Both the position numbers and the translations under genes were made by a program. A stretch of 64,000 nucleotides of DNA from Hemileia vastatrix (lineage: Eukaryota; Basidiomycota; Pucciniomycetes; Pucciniales; Zaghouaniaceae): assembly GCA_030280995.1 (NCBI GenBank), contig JASXTE010000017.1, positions 8,327,998-8,391,997 of the forward strand, read 5' to 3'. The notes beneath the pieces were generated by a model. That model saw only the letters and a list, made by a program, of their open reading frames with translations. It had not been told where the DNA came from and searched no databases. This document shows, in pieces, positions 1-9,870 of the stretch; position 1 is the first letter of the stretch, and each line of letters opens with the position of its first letter.

Positions 1-46
1 ATATTAGATATTTATTTAATAATTTATGTAATTATATTAAATTTAG

Positions 47-455
47 ATGACTTCCACCCCTTACTTCAATAAAATGCAGGGGGGGGTATTGTTAAATTTT
101 CAAATCTGACATGTGAAATTGATGACTTAGAAAAATTTTGGTGATACCCACCCCTTGCTTCAATAAAATGCAGGCGAGAGTATTGAAAATTTTTTAAAAC
201 AGATATAGAATTTTTTTGACTTTTAAATATTTTGGTGAAAATTTTTTGGTGATACCCATCCCTTACTTCAATAAAATCCATGGGGGGTTTTGCCAAAATT
301 TCCTATACGACTTGTGAAATTCTTGACATGTAAGAATTTTTGGGATACTGGGAAAATGCAGGGGGTAGTAAAGCCAATTTTTCATATAACACTTTCAAGA
401 TTCATGACATGAATGAATTTTGGTGATACCCACCCCTTACTTCAAAAAAATCCAG
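47..455. repeat. degenerate direct repeats, about 80-110 bp spacing
   Basis: The phrase gataccCACCCCTTACTTC followed by AATAAAATGCAGG recurs, with changes, near 50, 142, 251 and 424, and a shortened version lies near 343. The stretches between are T- and A-rich and share 'aattttggtga' and 'gacttgtgaaattc'. I see no believable coding sequence; the short open frames here change with every unit. It lies just downstream of the Myb-like gene and could be that element's non-coding part. Confidence 0.6.
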
Positions 456-703
456 GTATAGGGGATTGTCAGATTTTCAAAGGAGACATGAATACTTTAT
501 TTAAAAAAAGAATATTTAAAATTAAAATACAAAAATTCAAGTAATGATTGATAGAGTAATGGAATACTGGAAATTACTGTAAATTTTATGTACAAATAAA
601 TATGAACAGTTCAAGTCTGAGAGAAGTAAAAAAAACTAGTAATCCAAAAATTTCTTTAAACGTTCAATTTCCTCAACATATTTATTAGCTTTAACACATT
701 CTA

Positions 704-2092
704 TCAAGAAATCTTTCTTTTTGGAATTTCTTCATGATCAAACTTATATTTCATCTTCTCTAATAGGCTTTGATGTTCGAGTGTTTTCACCTCTTTTTTT
801 GATTTTTCAATACTTAGAGTTAACTCAAACTTCTTCTACTCCAAATCTTGGGCCCAACCATCCTTCTGTAAAGAGAGCTCGTACTTCCTCTCCTCCAAAT
901 CTTGGGCCCGATCATCCTTCGGTAAAGAGAGCTGGTACTTCCTCTCCTCCAAATCTTGGGCCCGATAATCCTTCTGTAAAGAGAGCTCATACTTCCTCTT
1001 TTCCAAATCTTGTAGCCTATCATCCCTCCTTAAAAAGAGCTCATAATTCTTCTTTTCAAAGCTTAGAGTCTCTATAGCAATTTCTACTTTTTCTAGAGTG
1101 ATAATAAAAATTAATATAAAGTGGAAGAAAAGCAGAGTAAAGTAATAAGAGGTATGGTATCACTTACCAGCATCATGTTTCTCTAAAAATTGTTCCATAG
1201 ACAAAAAAGGGATTTGTGATGAAGTATCACTTATTTGTCTTCTTTGTGAGTGGAAATTTAGACTACATGAAGCCCTACGCTTCTTGTTCAAGGTCATATT
1301 TTCCTCCTCATCATTGTCACTACCTTCAGACTCAGTTGATTGAGGATCCTGGATTTGTTCATAAGCCTTTTAAGAAATAAGAAAAAGATAAGTAAATAAA
1401 AAATAGAAATGATAAGATAAAAGAAAAAAGAAAGAGACCTGAGTTGGATTTTTTTGGGTTAAATCACCTATAGGATCTACAGAAAAGCTATCTAGATATG
1501 TCTCATTCAAATGAGGGGAGGCTTGAGTGGAGGAAAAGGATGGGAAAAGATTTGCTTCAGCATCATGTTTGGAAATAGGATCTTCTCCATCCAACATGTT
1601 TACAGTATTAACATCGGCTCACTCTCCAAAAATTGCATCCATCTCTTTAAAGTAAGGACATAAAGATTCAATTTTATGGTCTATGGATTTGATACCCTTA
1701 GTTATATCAATGTTGGTAACCCCAACACCAGTGGAAGATGAAAGTGCCTTTGCCTTCCTGTATTTGGCTCGGTAATTCTTGAAGCGTTCAGACATCTGTT
1801 TAGGCAAAAGATCAATCCTTCCCTTGGTCTTATTCCATAATTCATTTGCCATTAAAAGATAGCCATTAACTTTTGATGCTGGGGGCTGTCCTACTTTAGT
1901 TGAATACTCAGTACCAAAACAAGAATCATAGTTAGATTTGATTTTCAGCCAGTTGATAAGAATGAAATGATCATCTTTTTTTAATTGAACGGTCTTAGAT
2001 TTCTCGGCTGAGCAGGGGAAAGAGGGAGTAGTGGGATTTGAAGAACAACTGGGTTATGGCTGCCTTTGAGAGTATCTAGGACGACGAGGCAT
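704..2092 (-). pseudogene. spliced Myb/SANT-like gene, three in-frame stops
   Basis: I read three exons on the minus strand: 2092-1439, 1366-1168 and 1092-704. The introns are 72 and 75 nt (donors GTCTCT and GTAAGTG; acceptors TAAAAG and CTCTAG). The joined frame is exactly 414 codons and starts MPRRPRYSQRQP. Residues about 35-120 form a basic helical domain (NWLKIKSNYD... MSERFKNYRAKYRKAKA) resembling the Myb/SANT/trihelix proteins that accompany Harbinger-type transposases. An acidic, serine-rich linker and a basic KKRR patch follow in exon 2. Exon 3 carries four 18-residue repeats of the form QDLEERKYELSLQKD, predicted coiled coil. In-frame stops lie at 2056-2054 (TAA), 1621-1619 (TGA) and 838-836 (TAG), with no frameshift, so the gene is recently dead or an allele of a live one. 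The N-terminus resembles the fragment at 44118. Alternative: a host multigene family. Confidence 0.65.
841..1056 (-). repeat. 54-bp coding minisatellite (18-aa coiled-coil repeat)
   Basis: Four near-identical 54-bp units begin at 841, 895, 949 and 1003. They keep frame in exon 3 of the Myb-like gene and encode repeats built on QDLEERKYELSLQKD. The charge pattern (E/R/K alternating with L/Y) fits a helical, self-associating rod. The plus-strand reading of the same repeats (proline-rich) is a shadow. Confidence 0.85.
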
Positions 2093-2265
2093 GTTAAAAT
2101 ATAAATGAAGATGAAAAAGAGCAGAGAAAAGCAGATGAGATAGCAAGATGAAAAGGAGCAGAGACAAGCAGATGAGATGGTGAGGGGCTCTGAGCGGGTA
2201 GAATGGACAGGATGGGATGAGAATGTGAGTGTACAGCAAGGTAGAAGCCATATCCAGAGAGTAAT

Positions 2266-2336
2266 CCAAGATGTGGTTATGGCAGAAAGTAGGTCAAGAT
2301 GTGGTTATGAAAGAAAGTTTTCCAAGATGTGGTTAT
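2266..2336. repeat. three copies of a 14-15 bp word upstream of the Myb-like gene
   Basis: CAAGATGTGGTTAT occurs at 2267, 2295 and 2323, about 28 bp apart, upstream of the Myb-like start codon. A related AAAATGTGGTTGTG lies upstream of the similar gene fragment in the Harbinger-like element near 44320. They could be transposase- or Myb-binding sites of that family; this is inference from position and recurrence. Confidence 0.5.
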
Positions 2337-2463
2337 AATAAATTGAGTAAAAAAATGTCGGATAAGAGGTGAACATTTACACATAAAGTGTCTAATAAAT
2401 CAATCATTAGCAAAAAAAATTGCAGAAGATAATTGGGGTATGCAGATTATTTTCCGCAATTAA

Positions 2464-3323
2464 TTTAATTGTGGATTGGTCAACATTGATACCCCTTATT
2501 TAATTGTAGCCAGAGATGATTTATCTGGTTTGGTAGAGGCAGAACCTCTTATTAATTTAAATGCCAAAAACGTGGCAAATTTCTTGTTGAATGATTGGGT
2601 GTATAGATATGGGTTTATGAAATTGGTAATGGTTGATGGAGGACCTGAATTTGGGGAAGAGTTTAGGGAAGCTATATGAAAGGTTGAATCAAATGTTATG
2701 GTAGCAACCCCTTATTATCCTAAAGCTGAAGAATGGTTGAAATAGGGCATCAAGCTATAAAGGATGCATTAGTTAAAATGTGTGGAACAAGTGCTGAAAA
2801 ATGGAGGCACTATTTACCCTTAGTATTATTTGCTGGCAGAATCACTTCCAAAAGGACAACTGGATATTCACCCTATGAACTAGTTTTTGGACAAAAAGCA
2901 GTTTTAACAGATGATTTAGAGGCTGAATCATATATTAGAGTAGATTGGGATACTTTTTACACTACTGAAGAATTGTTATGTGCAAGAATGATTCAGCTGG
3001 AGAAGAAAGAAGAATTCTTAGAAAAGGCATATTCTAGAATGATTAAAATCAGAAATCAGTCAGTAAGGTACTGGGATGAAAGATTAGCACACAGGCTCAG
3101 GAAACCTTTGAAGACTGGAGATATGGTTTTGGTGTATAATAGGAGCTTGGAATGCCAGTAGGGGAATATGTTTGCAGATAGGTGAAATGGACCTTACAAA
3201 ATCAGAGAACAGGTGTCTGGAGGTTCATATGTTTTGGAAGAATTGGATGAAGTAGTTTTAACGAAGAGGTTAGCGGCTGATCAAGTTAAACAGTTCTATC
3301 TTAGGGGCACCAGGAGTGCTTAA
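2464..3323 (+). pseudogene. Ty3/Gypsy element A: integrase to polyprotein end
   Basis: This is the 3' end of a Gypsy-type pol. The first part reads NIDTPYLIVARDDLSGLVEA..., then VDGGPEFGEEF (second catalytic Asp region of integrase). A stop at about 2678 and a frameshift near 2735 follow (compare B, which keeps ...SEGMVERGHQ here). The rest reads RHYLPLVLFAGR...YSPYELVFGQ, WDERLAHRLRKPLKTGDMV, then stops TAG (3160) and TGA (3190), and ends ...FYLRGTRSA at TAA 3321-3323. The integrase zinc domain, RT and gag are absent: the element begins abruptly next to the Myb-like gene's upstream region. The same family is seen in B (minus, 61.2-61.9 kb) and C (plus, 63.3-64 kb). Confidence 0.85.
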
Positions 3324-3324
3324 T

Positions 3325-3585
3325 GTTAACTCTGAAATGAGAATAAACTATTTCTACAATTTTTTGAAAGTTAACTTGGAAATGAGGGTAAACTATTTCT
3401 ACAATTGTTTGAAAGTTAACTCCAAAATGAGGGTAAACTATTTCTACAATCATTTGAAAGTTAACTCCAAAACGAGGTTAAACTATTTCTACAATTTTTT
3501 GAAGGTGAAACTCTGAAATAAGGGTAAACCATTTCTACAATCCTTTTGAAAGTTAACTCCAGAATGAGGATAAACTACTTTCTTA
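3325..3585 (+). repeat. 45-bp tandem repeat, about 5.7 units
   Basis: Units start at 3325, 3370, 3415, 3460, 3505 and 3552. Each begins GTTAACTC and contains TAAACTATTTCTACAAT before TTTTGAAA. The array follows the pol stop codon directly, so it is in the 3' untranslated part of element A. Element B keeps only about two units at the equivalent place (about 61130-61220), so copy number varies between family members. Confidence 0.85.
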
Positions 3586-3599
3586 TTAAAAATATTATT

Positions 3600-4560
3600 G
3601 TTGTTTTACTATTGTATGGGAGACAAAACCGTTAATGAAATCTTAGATATTTATGAAGACATTTGTTTTAAAATTCTTAAAAATCTTAAAAGCGACAAAA
3701 ATTATTGAGAATATATATGTTGGAATGATAAATTTTTTATTGGTAGAAGTGTTTACAGGGGAACCTTTTGAATTAAATATTGGCAAGTTTGGGGGTAATT
3801 GATGGGCTGGCTGCTCTATACACAATTACCCCACAATGTTCGTTACCAATTTTTTCATGTTTCTAGTTGAATCCTGGCTTTGATTTTGATCTATAGGAAT
3901 TCCACTAATACTATAAACTGGAACAAATGAAGAGACAATGCTCCCACTGCCGGATACAAGTTTTTTACTTATTTTTGTTTTTATTATTTTTTTATGTTAG
4001 ATTTTTATATAATGAAATATGTTTTTTGTTCATTTTAATTTTTATAATACTATAAAATATTATTAAGGGTGATGCTCACCGGTGGTCTCTAATCATTTTT
4101 ACAAATTGGAGGGAGCACACCCAGTGATTATTATCATAAAATTTTATTTTTTTTTCTAAACTTTCATTTATTAATTTGGTATTTTCAATTTCTCAAAATT
4201 GTGTAACCACATCAATTTGCACTTGGATGTGGGTATGATGTCAAGGGTACGGCTCATCAATTGGCTGGGAGGCATTTTTTAAGTTTTATTTTACATTTCA
4301 TAAATTTTATATTTAAAATTTGTTTATCATTTAAAAAAAAATTAAAAATTAAAAGTTTTATTTCATAACAATCTTATATAACCTTTTTTATTTTTTTTAT
4401 TTTCATCATTTCAAAAATATATATATATATATATATATATAAATAATATAAAATTATAAGAAATAAAAATTATAATTAGAGTAGTTTTTAATGTATATTT
4501 CCTTTTTATGTTTCATTTTATATTCCATTCAGGATGGCTAGTTAACCGGAATAATTTGAA
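3600..4560 (+). mobile_element. 3' region / probable LTR start of element A
   Basis: This stretch is AT-rich and non-coding, and is the reverse complement of about 60430-61130 in element B. Shared landmarks are GGGAGACAAAACcGTTAA at 3620 (possible polypurine tract and LTR start), the GGGTAATTGTGTATAGAGCAG region (reverse strand, near 3800), and GATGTCAAGGGTACGGCTC at 4236. An (AT)12 tract lies at 4417-4440. I cannot fix the LTR start; if it is at about 3630, the LTR in B would be about 3.3 kb long. Confidence 0.6.
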
Positions 4561-4594
4561 TTTAAGAAGAATTATTTTTGGAAGAAGCTCTTTT

Positions 4595-5595
4595 TTATGA
4601 ATTTGGAGCTGAATCGTTGATTATCTGGATAGCTGATTTGATTTGTTGGTATAGGGAAAATTGAAGCCAGTTGGCTATTTTTAGTTGATCCCTCAAAACT
4701 TGCTCTCTGAACCATACCTCAGTTTGATCAGAAGGAGGATAATGGTGAAAATAAGTTAAAATATTATTGAAATTAGGTGAAAGGTGATGTCCAAATAGAT
4801 GAATAGGGACCTGGGGATAACTAGGACCAGTTAAAGGAAGCTCATACGCTGATGAATGAATGGGTGAAACATTGGACAATGTAATTATGGAGCAAGAATC
4901 AACTTTATAATTATGAACTAATCAAGATAAAAGGGATACTAACTGCTATCAACACTGTCAAGTTCAAGTCTAAAAGGCTTACTGGGAATAGCAATTGGTG
5001 TTTTTAGAGATGTGAAGGGGTTGATAATTTTTGATGGAGGATTGGTATTAGATCTGTGTCTTTTAGAGGATTTTTTGGAGATAGGAGAAGAAGAAAGGCT
5101 GTTGGTTCTAAATCTTTTGGGCTTGTTTATTTTAAAGGGGCTAGGAGAATGGATAGGAGATTAAAAGGAAATTTTCAAGGATGGTTTAATTGAAGAAAAT
5201 TTTCTCATGTCTCTTGGAGCGATTGGATTCCTGGGAGGATTAGAAGCAAGCCTAGACTGAAGAAAAGGAGCAGCTGGACCCAATGTGTTTTGGTAAGGAG
5301 AGAAGTTTAGATAGGCACAGGGGGTAAATGGTGTTGGATTGTTGGAAGTATAATGAATAGGAGGAGGAGTTGATGGTTTTGGAATGGGATTACAGAAGGA
5401 GGCAAAAGAGGTAGCAGGAATTGGCAGGGAACCATATTTCAATCTGGAGCATTTTCTTTTCTTAATGAAGCAGGCAGAACAAGCTCTGTTATAGATGTGT
5501 TTCTTAGGTTTGAAGGTATAAACACATTCTTTATGGGTGAAAAAGCAGTAATTGAAAGCTTGATCAGGAGAAGCAACATAGCTGGATGGATTCAT
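4595..5595 (-). pseudogene. zinc-cluster gene 1, antisense to element A, one stop
   Basis: Two exons on the minus strand (5595-4983 and 4917-4595) join into exactly 312 codons. The 65-nt intron has donor GTAAGC, acceptor GATTAG and phase 1. The start chosen is MNPSSYVASP. Near the N-terminus lie C17-x6-C24-x14-C39-x2-C42-x6-C49 with basic residues between (ACSACFIKKRKC), which matches five of the six cysteines of a fungal Zn2Cys6 cluster; the first Cys position is Phe14. A proline/serine-rich middle and a basic SKKSSKRHR patch follow, then a C-terminal domain after the intron (FREQVLRDQLKIANWLQFS). One in-frame TAA lies at 5163-5161. The gene is antisense to, and downstream of, element A's pol. 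It is absent from the matching place in B. Function unknown; DNA binding is inferred. Confidence 0.65.
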
Positions 5596-5716
5596 CTTGA
5601 TAGGATTCAAAATTGAATGGAAACACTGGATAATGGCCTGAAAATTGGGAGAAAAGGAACTGGTGGAAAGATATGGACTCTGGATAGAAAAGGATGTTGG
5701 AATAGATCAAAGGTTT

Positions 5717-5913
5717 GGTCCAATATGACCCTAAACTGGAAAATCACTCATTCTTTGTCCTCTATGACATTAAACTGGAAATTAAATTGTTATTTGGAAA
5801 ATTTGAAAGAGATTTAGAAGATGGGTCCCCCATGACCTTAAGCCGGAATATTCTATGCAACTCTATGCACTCAGTTTAATTTATCACTTTCCACCAAGAC
5901 ATTTAAACTGGTA
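5717..5913 (+). repeat. recurrent motif GGTC-N(5-6)-ATGAC-N-TTAAACTGG
   Basis: Versions of this ~24-bp word occur at 5717, 5759, 5823 and 5893, and single ones near 3899 and 4531. Element B has at least six more on the other strand between 59826 and 60812, about 55-75 bp apart. The core AAGAC-N-TTTAAACTGG is better kept than the DNA between units. It may be a protein-binding array in the element's control region; the role is unknown. Confidence 0.6.
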
Positions 5914-6359
5914 ATGCAAAATATTTTTATGAAGGCTATTCAATTAACAATCAACAAATTATTTAATTTATCACTGTTACTCAAATTTTGAAAAAGGGCA
6001 TATTTTTGATTTGGAAAATGTAGTGGTTAATATTGTGGAGGTGATGGATGATATATTATGGATGAAGAATGATAATTATGGTGCTAAAAATGGTGAAAAT
6101 ATGGTGATTATTATTATTTAAAAGATGAGTTATTAAAAGGTGTTCTATTTGAATGTTGTGATGATGAAATTTTTGAAGGAGGATATGGTAGTTGGAAAAG
6201 TAGTATGCCTTGAATTGCCTAAATGGTATCAAGCTTGGAGGACCTTATGGAAAGAATTGGATCAAGTATTTGGCTCAATAAAAGAGAATGGAATCAGGAG
6301 TATTCGGCTCATTTGATGAGAATGGAGTCAAGTATTCAGCTCAGTAGGTGTGGAGCCAG

Positions 6360-6440
6360 CTCTCTTAATGCATATAAGTAGAGACTGGTATAGGGGAGTC
6401 TGAGAGGATTCAAAACTTGCTCTCAGTAGTCAAAAGCATC
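6360..6440 (+). promoter_or_regulatory. putative core promoter of element A's LTR
   Basis: CATATAAG at 6371 is followed by a stretch (GACTGGTATAGGGGAGTCTG) that is also found in B on the minus strand near 59355-59385. A TATA-like box in the conserved part of a retrotransposon end suggests the transcription start of the LTR. Beyond 6440 the match to B fades. Confidence 0.45.
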
Positions 6441-6554
6441 ATGAGGAAAATAGATTTTATTTCAAAATGAAAATTTATGAAGAAATTGATTTAAAACAAT
6501 TTAATATGAGGAAAAGATCAGGATTCATGTTTACTAAAGCACTAAACTATCAGA

Positions 6555-7214
6555 TTAAAACAAATAATTTTGCTGAAATTTTTCTACATCATCATCAAAA
6601 CTCTGCATCAACAATCTTCTCTTCATCAAATCTTCATGATTATTGGTGGGGGTGTCTTGGAAGTAGGATAAAATATTTCTCTTTATCTCATCAGTAAAGT
6701 CAGGAAAAAGATATCTATGAAATTTAGGATAATCATTTATATAGTCCTTTTGGACTTGACCTACACCATCAGAGTTGGTGATGTTAATAGCTAAAAGATG
6801 GAAAAGGCATTGTTGGGATTAGCATGGAATAGATAAAAAATTATTAAAAGGCTAACTTTGGGACCCAGGAAATAAAGTCTGGGCAAAAGAAAAAGGAGAA
6901 ACTGTAAGTATGGGTGAAGGATCTTGAGAAGGAGGGATTAGAGATGACATTGGAGATAGTGGTTTAGTTTTTGCCTTGATCATTTTTCAAAATACGGGTA
7001 CCTTTTCTAATCTTTTCTTAGATAATTTAAAAGCTGGAGCAGTAGATGGGCCAGAAATAGGATTGAAAGATGGTTCAGAAGTTGGACAGACACATTTAAC
7101 CTTTTTGGAGCAACAGAGATCACAAGCAGTTCTTCCAGGAGGATTTAGAAAGGAAATCAAGCAAGGGACTTCATATTTCTTGCAGAGGTAGCATGGTACG
7201 GCAAGATCTTTCAT
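6555..7214 (-). pseudogene. zinc-cluster gene 2 (full Zn2Cys6 spacing), one stop
   Basis: Exons 7214-6857 and 6790-6555 join to exactly 198 codons. The 66-nt intron has donor GTTAGC, a clear branch site TGCTAAT, acceptor TTTTAG and phase 1, as in gene 1. The N-terminus has C8-x2-C11-x6-C18-x12-C31-x2-C34-x6-C41, which is the canonical spacing of the fungal Zn(II)2Cys6 DNA-binding cluster. A Ser/Pro-rich linker follows. After the intron the C-terminal part (DYINDYPKFHRYLFPDF...) aligns loosely with that of gene 1. One in-frame TGA at 6989-6987 interrupts it, possibly from CGA. A TATAAATAG box lies about 200 bp upstream. It is shorter than classical zinc-cluster regulators and lacks a recognisable activation or middle-homology domain. 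Confidence 0.65.
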
Positions 7215-7411
7215 ACTGATGATGGTACTTATAAAAGTAGAAATGAGTTTATGTAGTTGGAGTGGGATGTTGAAGAAATGATGAAGAGATGAATATGGAG
7301 AAGATAAAAGTAGGATTATATATTTATTGAACATGCAAAATTCAAAGAATGAGGAAATTCTTCATTGGAGGGAGGATGTGGCATTCCAAATCTTAGTACA
7401 GCTCTAAAAGT

Positions 7412-7420
7412 CTATTTATA
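7412..7420 (-). promoter_or_regulatory. TATA-like box upstream of zinc-cluster gene 2
   Basis: The minus strand reads TATAAATAG, a good match to a TATA box, about 200 bp before the chosen start codon. Confidence 0.4.
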
Positions 7421-7479
7421 ATACTTTTTGGGAATAGGACAGTGATCAGAGAATCCAGATTAGTTTTAAAATATTTTAT

Positions 7480-7865
7480 TATTAAACAAAAAATGATGTT
7501 GAAAAAGTCAAGATATGAATGTTTGGTCAGATTTATTAATTTCACAGGTCATATGATTTTTCACAGCTGCAAAATTAAAGTTAATGAAAGTTAAGATGCT
7601 CAAGAACCTTTGCCAATTTTCCCTGAATTTTCACTATTTTTCTTATGTTTTTAATTAATTTTTAAAGATTTATTAAAATATTTTTTTTAAAAAATTAATA
7701 AACTTTGATAATTATTCACGGGGTGAATAGAACTGCGCAGACTACAGAAATTAGTTAGGAATGTTAAAAAGAAGTAGGTTTATCATGTGTAATTTTTCTA
7801 GATTTTTTATTATAGATTAAAGTTTCTAATTGAGTCTGGAGGTCTGGACAAGCTCTGGATGAGCT
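7480..7865 (+). mobile_element. left half of an older LTR-like sequence (H) interrupted by D
   Basis: This is non-coding AT-rich DNA ending in GAGCT at the D insertion point. It continues after D at 15097. The exact left end cannot be seen. Its assignment to an LTR rests on the right half, whose end matches the LTR end of element C. Confidence 0.4.
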
Positions 7866-8638
7866 TGTCATCGGACGACCTACACACAAGTTCGAGGATG
7901 TTTCTGAAAGTGAGATGAGGGATTTAGAAACTTCTTCAAAGCACAGAGGAATGATTTGAGGAAGTGATTTGAAGTTCACTCGAAGTAAGAGCTACGGATT
8001 CGAGGTATGTTCGAGAAGAATTATAATATAGTTTCAAAGGTAATAGGAATTCTTAAGATCTCACGAAGGGTTTGAAACTCAACAATCAAGGATTTAGGAT
8101 TTTAGAAATGATTACTGAGAAAGTTTAAAGAAAAATACAATAACAATGATTTAATTTTGTAATTTTACCACTATTAAATGTAAATACGTTTTATAATTTA
8201 ATTCTAAGGAATGTCGAACCAAAAACCAAACCCTTTTATATCCTTTATTCCTCCTTGCATTGACCTCCCTCTCATCGCACCATTCCCATACCACAGACCA
8301 TTAATAACATACACTTAGACCCTCTTCGCTAATATCCGTCCATGTTCAATTTACCCCTTTTAAATAATTAACAAACTATTTAATGAAAACTACTAATGTA
8401 CTATTACATTGATCATAGCGCTGTGTGTAGCTTATTGAAATTAAGACTAAGACACACTATTGAGAGATTAACTAATTTAGATTTAGAGTTTAGGCTAGCG
8501 CAGTTGAATAGTAAGTACACAAAGGGGAATCGCAGTTGCTATGGAGAATTGCTTTCTGCGCTTCGAGTATAGATTTAGAACTCGATATTATTGATTTAAT
8601 GAGCTGCTTTTGCCTCGAGTGTCACGTGGCGCGTGACA
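7866..8638 (-). repeat. 3' LTR of element D
   Basis: TG...CA ended 773-bp LTR, same length as its partner. The outer and inner ends contain the inverted word TGTCAC/GTGACA. It abuts the GAGCT duplication on the left. Confidence 0.93.
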
Positions 8639-8709
8639 GATGCCCGGGTATAAGAATCACGAGCTCCGTTGAGCTTGAGCCATCTTCTCACACTAGTTTT
8701 CCTTTCCTC

Positions 8710-8718
8710 TATATATAT
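8710..8718 (+). promoter_or_regulatory. TATA box of the antisense zinc-cluster gene in D
   Basis: TATATATAT lies about 33-40 bp before the start codon, inside element D but outside the LTR. This suggests the cargo gene has its own promoter facing away from the 3' LTR, or uses antisense transcription from it. Confidence 0.5.
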
Positions 8719-8750
8719 CTTTTCTTGTTTATTACTTTCCTCATTATATT

Positions 8751-9706
8751 ATGAACTGTCCTACCCCAACGCCTACTCCTCCACACTCTAAAGCGGATGG
8801 GGGAATGGTTACGCGACAGTTTTCCCAGGCTTTCACGGCTTGTGAAGCAATAGAGTACTTTTGTGTTGAAAGTACGGCGACTCGAGGCCCTCGCCAGAAG
8901 TGCGAGTTTTGCCGTTGGCGACGAGTGGTGTGCGATGTGTTGACAAAGAACGCAGAGATTGGACGACGATTCACCAAGACTAAGTTTTGGGTGATCCCTA
9001 AAACAAAAGAGGTGGTCGAAGACATTTGGGATGTCTTGGTTGGAGACGATCAATCGGTGGGGGAGAAGGATAAGGAACTAGATAATGAGATCACAACCTG
9101 GGTAACCCAGGCCACAGGTTCAAAAAGGGGTGTCGAAGAAGAGATCAACGAATTGGTGGAGGAAGATGAGGATGAAGTCCCTGTTCCAAGGCAGACACCC
9201 AAAAAACGACGGGTGGTCATTGAAGATGATGAGGAGGAGAAAGAAGCAGAGGTAGAGGTGGCTCCAAGGTTGTTCTTAGAACCTGACCCCATCTTCGAAG
9301 TAAGTTTTATCTGTTGCTTTTTTAGGGATGAGGTTACTGATGAATTCTTGTTTAGACATTGAATGCCATTGTTGACGAATTAATTGGGGAACCTGCGTCG
9401 CTTTTGCCAACTGAGGCAAACCCTCCGGTCATGGGTGGAATCGAAGAACCAGAGGAAAGGCTGGACCAGGTGTGGTCGAAGAAGCCTTGTCAGGGTCGAC
9501 GAGTTAGCTTCGCAGAAGAGTTGTGTGGGGAGGTTGATACAATTATTGACGCTGCTACCTTCGACATGGCAGAGGAACTGTTGGAGATTGGAGAGGTGGT
9601 TCCGGTAGGAGAGGAGGAGGTATTTGAGAAATGCAGGAAGGAGATAAGGGTAATTTTAGAGAAGATGAAAGGATTGGTTCGAGAAAAATTAAAAGAGAAA
9701 ATTTGA
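8751..9706 (+). CDS. intact zinc-cluster gene 3, cargo of retrotransposon D
   Basis: Two exons (8751-9299 and 9356-9706) give 299 residues. The 56-nt intron has donor GTAAGT and acceptor TTTAG, phase 0; without splicing the frame would end at 9362. Near the N-terminus lie C31-x6-C38-x12-C51-x2-C54-x6-C61 with KCEFCRWRRVVCD, five of the six Zn2Cys6 cysteines; the first position is Phe28, as in gene 1. A likely nuclear signal (TPKKRRVVIED) lies in a long Glu/Asp-rich linker. The C-terminus is helical and charged (CRKEIRVILEKMKGL). The gene runs opposite to pol and ends 165 bp from the pol remnant. It has no stop or frameshift although gag-pol of the same element has many, and it is more GC-rich than its surroundings. 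A nuclear DNA- or chromatin-binding role is inferred, not shown. Confidence 0.75.
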
Positions 9707-9870
9707 AATGAAAGGGAGAGATGTAAAGAAGTAGAAAAGTAGAATTGTCTTTAGTTTTATTTTTGTATTATTTTATTGTATTTAAGGTGAATATTATTTT
9801 TTATAAGATTTGGGAGAGAGAGAAAAAAAGTTTTAAATAAAATTTTGCTTTAGAATTTGAAAGAAGAAAT

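Noticed and set aside
721..1077. Proline-rich plus-strand frame with 18-residue repeats
   Set aside because: It is the other strand of exon 3 of the Myb-like gene; the minus strand has matching splice sites and a continuous 414-codon frame.
3325..3585. 45-bp repeats as a CRISPR array
   Set aside because: The whole unit is repeated with scattered changes and no variable spacers; the setting is a eukaryotic retrotransposon.
8709..9292. Minus-strand frames, one very Ser-rich
   Set aside because: Shadows of the acidic zinc-cluster gene 3.
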